Shown here piece after piece: positions 35,110-43,870 of a stretch of 43,870 bases of DNA; position 1 is the stretch's first letter; every line of letters begins with the position of its first letter. A program made the position numbers and the translations under genes. The notes under the pieces are model-generated. The model was not told the DNA's origin. It made no database searches and saw only the letters and a program-made list of their open reading frames with translations. Source of the stretch: Ettlia oleoabundans (lineage: Eukaryota; Chlorophyta; Chlorophyceae; Chlamydomonadales). Location: contig JAAMXP010000144.1 of assembly GCA_019693395.1 (NCBI GenBank), positions 1 through 43,870 of the forward strand, written 5' to 3'.

Positions 35110-36632
35110 TCAAACCCTCAGGATCTGGGCCTTATTGCCGAAGCAGATGGCGACCCAGTCCGGCTGTGCCATGCTCCACTGCAGCTGGTTGATCTCCGCC
35201 CCCGCATTGTAGGCAAGGATGGGGTCCAGCCCCCCCCCCACCGCCATGCCGCTTGCCAGCCCATCTGGCTGGCCCAGTGTGCTGAGCACGCTGAGATCCC
35301 AGATCAGTGCCTGGCTGTCGTCTCCCGCTGAGCACAGGTGGGACGCGCTGTGGGGTGCCCAGCAAACGGCGTTGACATTTGCCTGCAGATGGGCAAGGCA
35401 AGTGTCCTGCTCGACACTGTCCAATGATAGCAACACAGCGATGCAGCAGCGGCAGCACAGCGGAATGCAAGGAGTTGGGCTGCCCAAGCACTTGCCTGGT
35501 GCCGCTGCAGTTCTGCCACTGGGAGGGTGGGATACCGTATATCCAGTACAGTCACCCGTGAGGAATCCATAGCCAGAACTGCATGGTTAAAGACAGGGTT
35601 GCAGCAGGACAATAAGGAAGAAGAAAACGAATGATATGCAAAAGTGTGATAGCGAATGCGGCTCTCATAGCGTGCCATGTACGATGCGCTGCTACTGCCT
35701 GCGCGGTAGCCAGCGTACTGCCAATTCATGTACTGCCATTTGCCTGCAGTTGTTCTGCAGGGCGTACCTGCGATGTACCGCGGGTCCTGCTTGTTCCATG
35801 ACAGGCGCAGCAGAGGTGTGTCAGGTTGCGGCGTTTCGTAGATGATGGTCGAATGCTCCTTATCCCTGCATCCGCAAACACGGAGAGATTGTATAAGGGA
35901 CACTTCAAGCCGGTCATGGCTGCACGTTAGTACATGCATGGCAGCTAAGCTCCCTCGCACAACTGCCGTAGTCCCCTCCACTGTCAGAGGGTAAGCTCCC
36001 CTCTCGCTGGAACAATACTGCCTGCCTTGGCTGCTGCTCAATTCGCATCAGGCCAAACACGAACAATAGCAGGAACACAACAAGCAGAGTGCCACGAGTG
36101 GCCAAATTGCTCATATGGAACACGCGCCCTCAGCCAGCAGCAGAGTGGCACCTAGCGGCTCACCTGAGGTCAAACACGCGCACGGAGCCGTCTGCCGACA
36201 CCGACGCAAAGATGCCCAGACCGCCCCATGCTATGTCGTAGACCTGCGCCGGGGAAGGAGGCCAAAAATGGTCACCTTGGACATGCAATGGGTAACTAGA
36301 GCAGTTCTAGCAAGTCTCTCCAGATAGACGATGGAATGGTATCTCAGGTATGCCCCAATGCCCACCCAATCAAGCTATAGTAGTCACCCACCCACTCATT
36401 CACCAACCAGGCGCCGCCAAGTAACAGCATTACTCCTCGTCCCACCCCTAACCTGGGCAATCAACCCACCCACCTCTTTGTCATGCGCAATGAGCTGCGT
36501 GTCCACCAGGCCCCGCTCAACGTCCCACACAGTGCAGGTTGTGTCTATCGAGGATGTGCCCACACGCCTGGGGTCCAGCTCGTTCCAGTCAAAGGCGGTG
36601 AGGGGAGCCGCAAACTCACCCCCCTTGTTCTG

Positions 36633-36701
<69 letters not shown>

Positions 36702-38411
36702 ATTTGTACAGTAAGCTGAGAATTTTGTTTGAAAATGAAGGGAACCGCAAACACACCGCCCTTGGTCTGCATGCAGGCATTCAAAAGCAGGGACTGCCAG
36801 CGGCGCCGCATTTGTTGGTTCTTTAAGGTCAAGGTTGGCTATGAGTGTATTAAAGTAAGGGGAGCGGGCATGACAGATAACGGTCGTGGACTTAATTCAG
36901 TCACGGAGCATGACCCTCCCTGTTCCATCCAGCCTTCTGTCCGGCCCATTTTCCTTGGAGCAACAAGGCGCTGCCCTGCCAAACAAACAAGTCCAGCCTT
37001 GACACCCGGAATTCACACCACTTCAACTCCACCCTCACTCACGTTGTTTAGCAGCTTCTCCAGGCGCACGCCCTGTGCTGCCGGGCCCGCCGCCGGATCA
37101 TCTGTCACCCGCCACAGTCGCAGGAAGTCGCCGCTGGTGGCCAGTAGGTCTGGGCGGGTGCCATCCTGAAGAATGAGGTGGAAAGGAGGAAACGAAATCG
37201 CGGCAGGGCTGGCAAAGAATCCAAATGTGAGCGGCCAAAGATGACCGGGACAGGCGGACCGCAGCAGTGGCAGTGGCGGTGGCAGAGAGAGGTTCGTGAC
37301 CACTCTATCCCGCTTGCTGCTGCAGAGGATCTGTCTGACAGTAAAAGTAGCACCCATCCAGCCTATGATACGGTGCTTTGATTTGTGCTGCCCCAGGCAT
37401 CCTTTCCACAACCCCAGCGTAGTTGCAAAAGCTGTTGCAAGCCCCTCCACCATCTCTGCTGGGCTGCCTGCCCGTCACGACCCACCTTGTCTGGAATGAA
37501 TGCGACTTTCGTTGGGGGGTAAGGATGCTGGAAAGTCAATGCAGGGTTGTTGCGCACCACCCCCGCCTGCTCATCCACTGCAGGTGGGGTGCAGGTGGAC
37601 AAAGAGGGCATTGCATGTAGGTAGCAGCCAGCCGCAGTTTGTGACCTCCACAACGCACCCTCATGCATTCAAAGGGGGTGCGCCAAAACTGTGCCAGCAA
37701 GCCGCTGGATCGGCCTCTCCGCGCTCCTGCAACATCGCAGAAGCGGGCACCGCTCACCCTTCTGCACAAGAATCCCGCAGCACATGCGGCGCATGCGGCC
37801 CCTGGCTTGCTCCAGACATGCTACAAACCTGCCCCCCGGCTGCCCAGCACCCAACAGTGTGGCGACAACAGCGCACTTACGCTGGATGATCTCCACCTTG
37901 TTTGCGTAATCATCTATGAAGCTACCCACTGCCAGGCGGAAGGGCTTATCTGGGCGGGACTGCAGACGTGCGGTGGGCAGCGGCAGCGGCTTCAAGTGGT
38001 GGGCGTGCAGCTGTGGGTAGCGGTCTGGCGAACAACATGTTCAGCGAGGGCATGCAGTCAATTGTTGGCAGGAAAACAGACGTGAATACACGAGGAGGCG
38101 GCAACTTGCACTTGCCGAGAAGCCGCAGGCGTAAACACTTGATGAGCTCGTGTATGTGTAGATTTCCGATCGCCCTTCGCCCGGCTGCTGCTGATCCTGC
38201 ATCAGGCTCTCCTCCGGCCCTGCCGCGGGCCAGTCTTGGGCCGCTCGGTGTGCCCGTTCAAGGCTGCCTGGTTAGCCGGGTATCGCAGGGTTGAACAGGA
38301 TGTACGTGCTGCTAAACGGCCCAATTGCAGCGGAAATTGGCATAAAGTACAGGCATGGCAGTACAGCCGCTTCCGCCGACCCTGAGCCCAAGAATGAGTA
38401 CCTTCAGCCAT
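35110..38411 (-). CDS. DCAF7: DCAF7/AN11/LWD-type WD40-repeat protein, 352 aa
   Basis: Nine exons: 38411-38402 (tentative, 10 nt), 38024-37881, 37577-37486, 37165-37043, 36629-36474, 36243-36164, 35865-35768, 35578-35496, 35382-35110. Together they give 1059 nt in frame, close to the family's usual length of about 340-350 aa. Highly conserved stretches are [117 protein letters not shown] and a final [18 protein letters not shown]. This beta-propeller family is a scaffold: DCAF7/WDR68 for DYRK/HIPK kinases and CUL4 ligases in animals, AN11/TTG1 and the clock-related LWD proteins in plants. The algal partner is unknown. The short first exon is chosen because ATG and phase fit exactly, so it is the weakest part. 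The last intron has a GC donor. A (CCTG)n tract abuts the acceptor of exon 5. Confidence 0.95.
36632..36700. repeat. (CCTG)17 microsatellite forming the 3' splice region of DCAF7 exon 5
   Basis: About seventeen CAGG units on the plus strand, CCTG on the sense strand. The tract runs directly into the TGCAG acceptor at 36630-36634, so the repeat itself acts as the polypyrimidine tract. Confidence 0.95.
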
Positions 38412-38936
38412 GGATGACCTGGTAAACACTCGATGCGCGCATTAATCTTGGGGTGTCAGTTCCATAATGGCTGTACTTTTGACCAACCATGTTGCTTGTG
38501 GCCACCACCCGAGGGGACTGGGTGCTGCAAGCTGCACCCTCAACTGGCTGACGTTGTCTCTGTAGGCCAACTGGACCGACCAAACCTATCCAAAACTTGC
38601 AACACTCCAATTGGCTCTGATGGACCCCCAAGCCGACCAGGGGCCGCGACGATCTGCGGGCGCAGCGCATTCACCAGCGGTGGCGCCCACAGCATAGCAC
38701 GCCAGTCAGGCGCTGCCATCGGCCCCCAAAAGCTCCATCGGGGATCAATATCTATCACCAGAAACTACATCATTCTTACGATCAAACAGCGATAAGGTGG
38801 GTCATCTGAGTGGGGCCGCTGCCGAGTGCAGCGAGACTCGCAGCACACGCCCATTTTCTCCCTGGATGTGTCATTGTGGCGTTCAGGACAACAGGGCCCA
38901 CTGCCGACAAGCGGGGCTGGCTGGCTGTTTCGCAGG
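38412..38936. promoter_or_regulatory. Divergent promoter region (DCAF7 / MPH2-like), about 525 bp
   Basis: The starts of the DCAF7 gene (minus) and the thylakoid-lumen gene (plus) face away from each other across this stretch. The MPH2-like 5' UTR must lie at its right end. No clear core promoter motif is visible. Confidence 0.5.
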
Positions 38937-40265
38937 ATGCAAGCCGTCTGCGCGAAGCCCTTCGCAGCCACTGGCGCTCGTGCGCCGCGAAGCAGCACCA
39001 ACCGAGTGGCGGTGGTGCGCGCCGCGGCGGGCAGCGAGCAGGAGCAGCCTCGCATGGCACGCCGCAGTGTGGCGGGCTTGCTGGCCGCCGTGCCAGTGCT
39101 GCTGCCAGTGAGCCGTGCCCTGGCCCTGATCCCTGATGACGATGATGAGGAGCTAGTGGAGCGTGCTCGTGCCAACCGTGCCAAGAGGCTGGCCAGCGAG
39201 CGACAGACGGAGCAGGCCTTCTCCCGCTCCGCACGAACCCTCGGTGCGTCCCGTTGCCGCTGTTCAGTATTTCCACCGCCATTGCTGCAGTTCATTCTGA
39301 CGACTATCAGACACGCCAGGAAAGCAGCCCCGTCTATGCCAATGCTGCCCACCCTTGTCATGTATTAGTCCCTTCTATTATTGCCAGAACACCCTCCAGT
39401 TGCTGCGCCGCCACAGTGCTGGCTTCCTGGCCCCATTATCTGCCTTGCTGCCCTCATAAGTATATATACTTATGGACTGATCGATGCAGACCGCGTGCTG
39501 GAGCAGGAGCTGATCCCCGTTCAGCGCGCAATCAACAACCTTGCTGCCAGCGGGGCGGCGCTTGAGTCCGGCAATGTGAAGGCTGCCGCCTCTTCCCTCA
39601 GGTGGGTGCTTGCAGGTACTGCCCGCTGCATGGAAGGTTTTCATTACGGCTTGGCTGGCGTGCTAGAGTGCAGGCTGGACAGAGAAAAGCGTAACCAAGG
39701 GTCCCTCAAGCGATGCTATATGGCCCAGCCCAACAGCAGTTTCAGCATACCCGTCCCATGTCCAGTCGCGGACCGCTGATTCCTAGGGTTATGCTTTTCC
39801 ATCCCGCGCCGCAACCCCTGTGCCTTTGCAGCGGCGGCTGGGTGCGCGACTTCAAGGCAGCAGCTGAGAAGCTGTCCTACACCGATGCAGCAAAGAACTC
39901 CGGTGAGTGGCACTGCCATGAGCCCGTCCACAGCTGGTAGGCCTCCTTTGCCCTCCACAGCTGGTAGGCTTCGCACTTTATACCAGGCTTGACTAACACA
40001 GCATGCATGCACGCATCCATGCGCTCCATGGCAAGACAAAGCACCTGTATGACACCAGCACTTGGCGGCGATTCTGTGTGCAACCCCACCCCCATGCCAT
40101 CGCTGCCTTGCAGTTGGCTCCATGATTTCCAGCCTGGATGCCCTGGAGGCCTCTGCCGCCGCTGGCTCTGCCGCCGACGCCAAGCGCGGCTTTGTTGCCA
40201 CTGTTGGCTCCCTCAAGTCCTGGGCCTCTGCTGCCGACATCGCCAATGACCTCAAGGGCCTGTGA
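38937..40265 (+). CDS. Thylakoid-lumen protein, TL16.5/MPH2-like, 213 aa
   Basis: Four exons in frame: 38937-39243, 39490-39601, 39832-39902, 40114-40265 (642 nt). The N-terminus is a two-part targeting sequence: a Ser/Arg/Ala-rich stroma-targeting part (1-40), then a twin-arginine (RR at 42-43), the hydrophobic core VAGLLAAVPVLLPVS and the lumen cleavage site ALA (61-63). This predicts Tat-dependent import into the thylakoid lumen. The mature part starts LIPDDDDEELVERARANRAKRL and is helical, with GWVRDFKAAAEKLS, SMISSLDALE and FVATVGSLKSWA, ending NDLKGL. From memory this resembles the plant lumenal 16.5-kDa protein MPH2, needed to maintain photosystem II in high light and distantly PsbQ-like. 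The family assignment is by eye and the role in this alga is inferred. Confidence 0.8.
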
Positions 40266-41678
40266 AGCGGCAAGCTGCAGGAGTTTCTGAAGGAAACTGC
40301 ACGTAGCCTATGTGCAACCTGTCAAGAGCTGGCAGGCTTCCCGCCACGGCTCGCGTGCTCTGTCGGCACGTCATCGCTGCAGTGTTAGCCAGAGCATGGA
40401 CCGTCAGCCAGGTTCTGGTGTCCCTTAGCCCCCCATCCATTCTAGAGAGGAGCATTTTTGCGGAGAACTGGATCACTTCTTCTTTTTTTTGCGGCTCTAC
40501 TGTGTCGCACCACATGTCAGGCTGTTGACTTCTTGATTTTCCACCTTGTGAGCACTGCCGATAGTTAGCAAGATGCCTACGCAGGGCTGACTAGTCAGCT
40601 GCGAGGCCGATGCAAGTACCAAAGGTGCCAGTAGTCGTCTCAGCAGCTAGAGGCGTTAGGCAAATGGAATTCTAATGGCGGAGGTTGGGTGCTGCAATAT
40701 GGCACTGCAGTGAAGTAGCTAGTGGCATTGCTTGTCCACCATGACTCCTGGCAGGGGTTCCGTCGGGTGTGTTGACCTGCACAGCTGTGCCAGCTGAGCT
40801 GGCATTTGATGGTGCTATTTTGCGTGTACTGCTCGGAGGGTGCAATCAAAGGCCTACGCAGCCTCCAGCCCTTGCGCACATGTTCAAGCTTGATGTCAAC
40901 ATGGGGTGCTTGCCCGGATGTTCTAGCATAAAGGCTGCTGCGTTTGCAAGTAGCATACAAGTGGACGACGCGGGTGAGTGGCTGTGACATGCTTGTGTGA
41001 ATAGATCTGGCTGTACTGGCCTGGCTCCAAGATTATTAGATCACATAGCATCAACACAGCGTTGACGCACGTACAAGCTAATATTGGGGTCAGATTCACT
41101 AGTACAACACATCAACGCCAGGTTGTTTCCAATCATGATGGCAAGGAGCAATCGGGGATTAAGTTTGGAATCGTTGACGAGGCATGCAATGTTGAGGAGG
41201 CAAAAGGGGCATCAGCACATGGTTGACTTGCATTGGTTGTTAGCATTGGTGGAGGGAGGACAGTGCATGGTCTGACAACAAACAGGGAAACAGACCAAGG
41301 GCAAGTTTGGAGGCAGGTAAAACAACCTGGTGACCCCACATACCACGATGTGCTAATAGTAACTGGATCGAGGTGGCAGGGTGCGGTCTGATTGACATGG
41401 CAGCTAGTTCAATGTGCAGATGAACATGCGCAAAGGGGACTGAGCCAAACTGTTCCGCTAGCAAGAGGGGCGGTTTGCTTGGGACGGGACCTTGTTCAAT
41501 GTAGAACTGAACACGGGCAAGAAACTGGACGACACCCTTCAGTGAGCGAGAAGCTCAACAATCTCAAGTTTTGCTGGAGGTGGGCAACTGTTGTGAAGTG
41601 ATTGGCAGGTCATTCGCGGGATCGGCATGTCGTTTGTAGTGGTGGTGGGCAAGGCTGACTGTGGTGCTGGCAACATGG
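40266..41678. other. Convergent intergenic region (MPH2-like / cyclase-like), about 1.4 kb
   Basis: This is the longest gene-free stretch. It is less GC-rich than the genes and holds both 3' flanks. A poly-T run lies at about 40481-40490. I find no open frame with recognisable motifs, no RNA gene and no repeat array. Confidence 0.55.
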
Positions 41679-43346
41679 CTATGGCTGCTGCGTGAATAAG
41701 GCTGAGGCTGCATCCAGAGTGGATGGGCTGCCGTGCGGCATTTCAGCCATGTGCTGCTGTCCTTTCTGGTGAGTGTGAATGTGAGGGGTGCTGCTCTCTG
41801 CAGTCACCGTTGGCAACAAGTAAGGCTGGCTCAGTCGCTTGTTGGCATACTGAGGCAGGCTGTACACCGCTTCCTCTGCACCTAAGCTGCACTGCAGCCG
41901 CACGTTGCCCACCAGCCTCAGCCGCGCTGATAAGGCTGTGGGCAGCGCTGTGTGCATGCCAGGGGTTATCATGAGAGGCACAGGAGAGTGGCTCTGGGTG
42001 ATGAGAAGCTCCCGAGCCACAGACACACCCTGTCCCACAATCTGCAACCAAAACAGTGTGCCAAATCTAGTGAGCACTGCAATCGTAATCTGTTCAATTG
42101 CATGCTAGGAGGCTGCAATACAGACCCAAAGCAAAGGCAGAAGTGAGTCCTGGGGCCAGGTTCAGGCTGTGAATCTTGCATGCAAAATTGGCCAAGCAGG
42201 TACGGATTCGTTGATGTCGCTCATGCAGCCTGCGCTGACGGCTCAACTGCAGCCCGGGACTGGCTCCGAGGTGGGCGGTGCAGGTCAGGCAATACAGCTA
42301 CAACACTGATGGCAACGTGCCTACCTGGTGAGTCAGGCTGCAGGTACCAAGCAGGCCGCTGCATGCGGGCCCGCTTGTGAGCACCATGACAAGATCCAGC
42401 GGCACCTGGCCTGGCAGCCGCACCTGAGCCAGCAGCAGGTTGGCAGGTTTGTCAAGTACGGCAGGCAGCAGGCAGCAGGCAGCAGGCAGTCGCACCACAG
42501 ACAAGTGTGTGGCAGCATGTTTGCTGCCAGCACTCAAACGCCGAATGTGCTGCTCTCTAAGCTTACAGGGGGTAGAAAAAGGTACCAGCAGCCTGCAGCA
42601 GCTATCAGCAGCCGCAAAGCCTCACCGCTTCAGACACTTGGAGCAGGTGCAGAACAAAACGCAGCAGTCGCTCGGGGTGGTCTTTGTCGTGCTCCGCCAC
42701 GTTGGTTGCCAGCATAAATTCATTCTGGCCTCCATGCAGCTTGTACACCTGTAAAACAGCAGAACAGGGTGCTGGTTGCGTCACTTGCAATAAATCGTGC
42801 AGTACAGGCACGCATTGTGGCGGTGGCAGCGGCCCAAATCTCGTGAGCCAGCGGGCACCTTGTGCTGGTCGGCGATGCGATCAAGCAGCATGTAGAAACG
42901 GTGCAGCCATCGAAACTGGTCATGAGGGGGCAGGCTTAAGAGGCGGTCCTCGCTGCGGATTCTGCAACCGGGGAGGCGGGAGGCGGCAGGATTCAGCACC
43001 AGCGCTCGGATCCTGGCTATTTCAACCAATGCAACCTTCAAAGAGACGAAGCGATGGAAGAAGGGTCATTGTAAGTGCTGGAAACGGGGAGGCACTGGGC
43101 CGGCCCCGTCCAAACTCCGCCGCAAGCCCGTACCTGCCGACAAGGACGCTGCAGCTTGAATGTTCTTCTCGATACTGGAAATGCAGGAAAGCCACAACAT
43201 TGATGGTTAGCGGGGCAGCAGACGAGTGGGACGTCAGAAGACGACGCATGGCACCCGCAACGAGCCAGCATAGCGTGCAGCAAGCATACCAAAGGTTTAG
43301 CTGCGCGTGGCCTTTCCGCTACAGGAGTTGGCCGTAACCCAGACAT
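41679..43346 (-). CDS. Degenerate class III nucleotide-cyclase homology domain protein, 324 aa
   Basis: Five exons, all in phase 0: 43346-43134, 43035-42859, 42748-42626, 42423-42325, 42041-41679 (975 nt). The fold is recognisable in order: VALVEIARIRAL (72-83) where cyclases have V-x-V-x-F-x-DI-x-GFT; WLHRFYMLLDRIADQHKVYKLHGGQNEFML where they have LN-x-x-F-x-x-x-D ... VYK-x-x-T-x-GD-x-x-M; VPLDLVMVLTSGPACSGLLG for the H-x-GP-x-x-x-G-x-x-G strand; and IVGQGVSVARELL (from 205) for GD-x-VN-x-A-x-RL. Both metal-binding Asp positions look replaced (Glu 76, and Gln/Asn around 138-139), and the VN-x-A-x-R residues are altered. I therefore infer no cyclase activity and perhaps a nucleotide-sensing or dimerisation role. 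Residues 1-70 and the C-terminal tail are unrecognised. The family call rests on motif spacing only. Confidence 0.65.
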
Positions 43347-43567
43347 GGCCAGCCAGACTTAGCGCCTCTCTCGGCGCCAGACAGTTTCTCAGGCCTGCTT
43401 TTGGTTTTGAACAGCATGTGTTGCGTGCTGATTTGGCACCTCGCCGGATCGGGAAAGTCGCCTGCGGCGCGATTTTTTTGCGGTTATCTCTCTTGTCTGC
43501 GATTGCAGGGCCTGTACGGCATCGTTTTCTTTCCTCCTGCAGCCGGCTGCCGCTGCAACTTTCAAAC
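43347..43567. promoter_or_regulatory. Short divergent promoter (cyclase-like / last gene), about 220 bp
   Basis: Only 221 bp separate the two start codons, so a shared bidirectional promoter is likely. The 5' UTR of the rightward gene seems to include a TCCTGCAG just before its ATG, which could also be an intron acceptor. Confidence 0.5.
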
Positions 43568-43870
43568 ATGAATGATCAGCTGGACAAGTATGCCAAGGAA
43601 CATCGCGAGAACAGCCACAAAAATGGCACCAAGATTGAATACCTCACTCTTGAAGACATCGCATTCATCACCCAGCTGATAGGCGGTCAGCCTGCAAGCA
43701 GCGGCCAGGTGGCAACGCGTGGCGGCCTGCGGCAGCACCGGGGCGCAGGAGGGGCTGGCCAGGCAGCTCAGCAGACTCACAGGGCCTTGTCTTTCTCCAA
43801 GAAGGGGCTCAATGGGTTCAAGCTTGAGACAGACAGGGAGGGCGGCACCATTCTGGTCCGCCAAATCAAG
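43568..43870 (+). CDS. Unrecognised protein, 5' part only
   Basis: The ATG at 43568 opens 101 codons without a stop to the window edge, so the gene continues outside. The product begins MNDQLDKYAKEHRENSHKNG, then KIEYLTLEDIAFITQLIGG, a Gly/Gln/Ala-rich linker and FKLETDREGGTILVRQIK. The hydrophilic, charged start suggests a soluble protein. I do not recognise the family. The reverse strand is also open here but looks like a shadow. Confidence 0.55.
   Translation, partial: MNDQLDKYAKEHRENSHKNGTKIEYLTLEDIAFITQLIGGQPASSGQVATRGGLRQHRGAGGAGQAAQQTHRALSFSKKGLNGFKLETDREGGTILVRQIK

Noticed and set aside
43562..43864. 100-aa open frame on the minus strand with a hydrophobic C-terminal segment, like a small membrane protein
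   Set aside because: The plus-strand frame in the same place begins with an ATG, has balanced charged composition and runs open to the window edge. The minus frame looks like its shadow. This is not decisive without the neighbouring sequence.
1..43870. tRNA, rRNA, transposase or viral genes
   Set aside because: Reading both strands I found no cloverleaf-type sequences, ribosomal RNA stretches, transposase or reverse-transcriptase motifs, or long terminal repeats. A dedicated tRNA or repeat search was not possible here.

Overview
The window looks like nuclear DNA of a green alga, most likely a Chlorella-like trebouxiophyte. The evidence is GC-rich and intron-dense genes (short exons, introns of about 80-600 nt, mostly GTGAGT/GTGGGT/GTGCGT donors and TGCAG acceptors), a probable thylakoid-lumen protein with a two-part chloroplast targeting sequence, and plant-type families (NPF transporter, DUF1997, SDE3/MOV10 helicase, AN11/LWD/DCAF7 WD40). 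I rebuilt gene models by hand from splice sites. For six of the eight recognised families the exon phases add up exactly to an uninterrupted reading frame, which supports the models. DUF1997 closes exactly from an internal ATG but has an unsettled 5' junction, and the S53 gene does not close.

Layout. 117-4795 (+): 3' part of a GmrSD-like protein (DUF262 followed by a DUF1524 His-Me nuclease domain), 12 exons. 5616-9568 (-): secreted sedolisin (S53) peptidase, the only gene with frame breaks. 10851-18128 (-): NPF/POT transporter, 20 exons, 684 aa, with a 57-bp tandem array across one 3' splice site. 18448-21570 (-): chloroplast DUF1997 protein with a large low-complexity insertion. 22497-34155 (+): SDE3/MOV10-like RNA helicase, 25 exons, 1825 aa. 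35110-38411 (-): DCAF7/LWD/AN11 WD40 protein, 352 aa. 38937-40265 (+): thylakoid-lumen TL16.5/MPH2-like protein, 213 aa. 41679-43346 (-): small protein with a degenerate class III nucleotide-cyclase domain. 43568-end (+): first exon of an unrecognised protein.

There is no operon logic. Genes are convergent (GmrSD-like/S53; helicase/DCAF7; MPH2-like/cyclase-like), divergent (DUF1997/helicase; DCAF7/MPH2-like; cyclase-like/last gene) or tandem. The functions (photosynthesis-related, transport, proteolysis, RNA silencing, signalling) do not form an evident pathway. The most unusual items are the in-frame array of eight candidate splice acceptors in the transporter, an intron-rich eukaryotic version of a bacterial modification-dependent restriction enzyme, a cyclase-fold protein lacking both metal-binding aspartates, frame breaks confined to the S53 gene, a 22-bp perfect hairpin in an RNA-silencing helicase intron, and frequent GC-AG introns and sense-strand CCTG repeats at acceptors.
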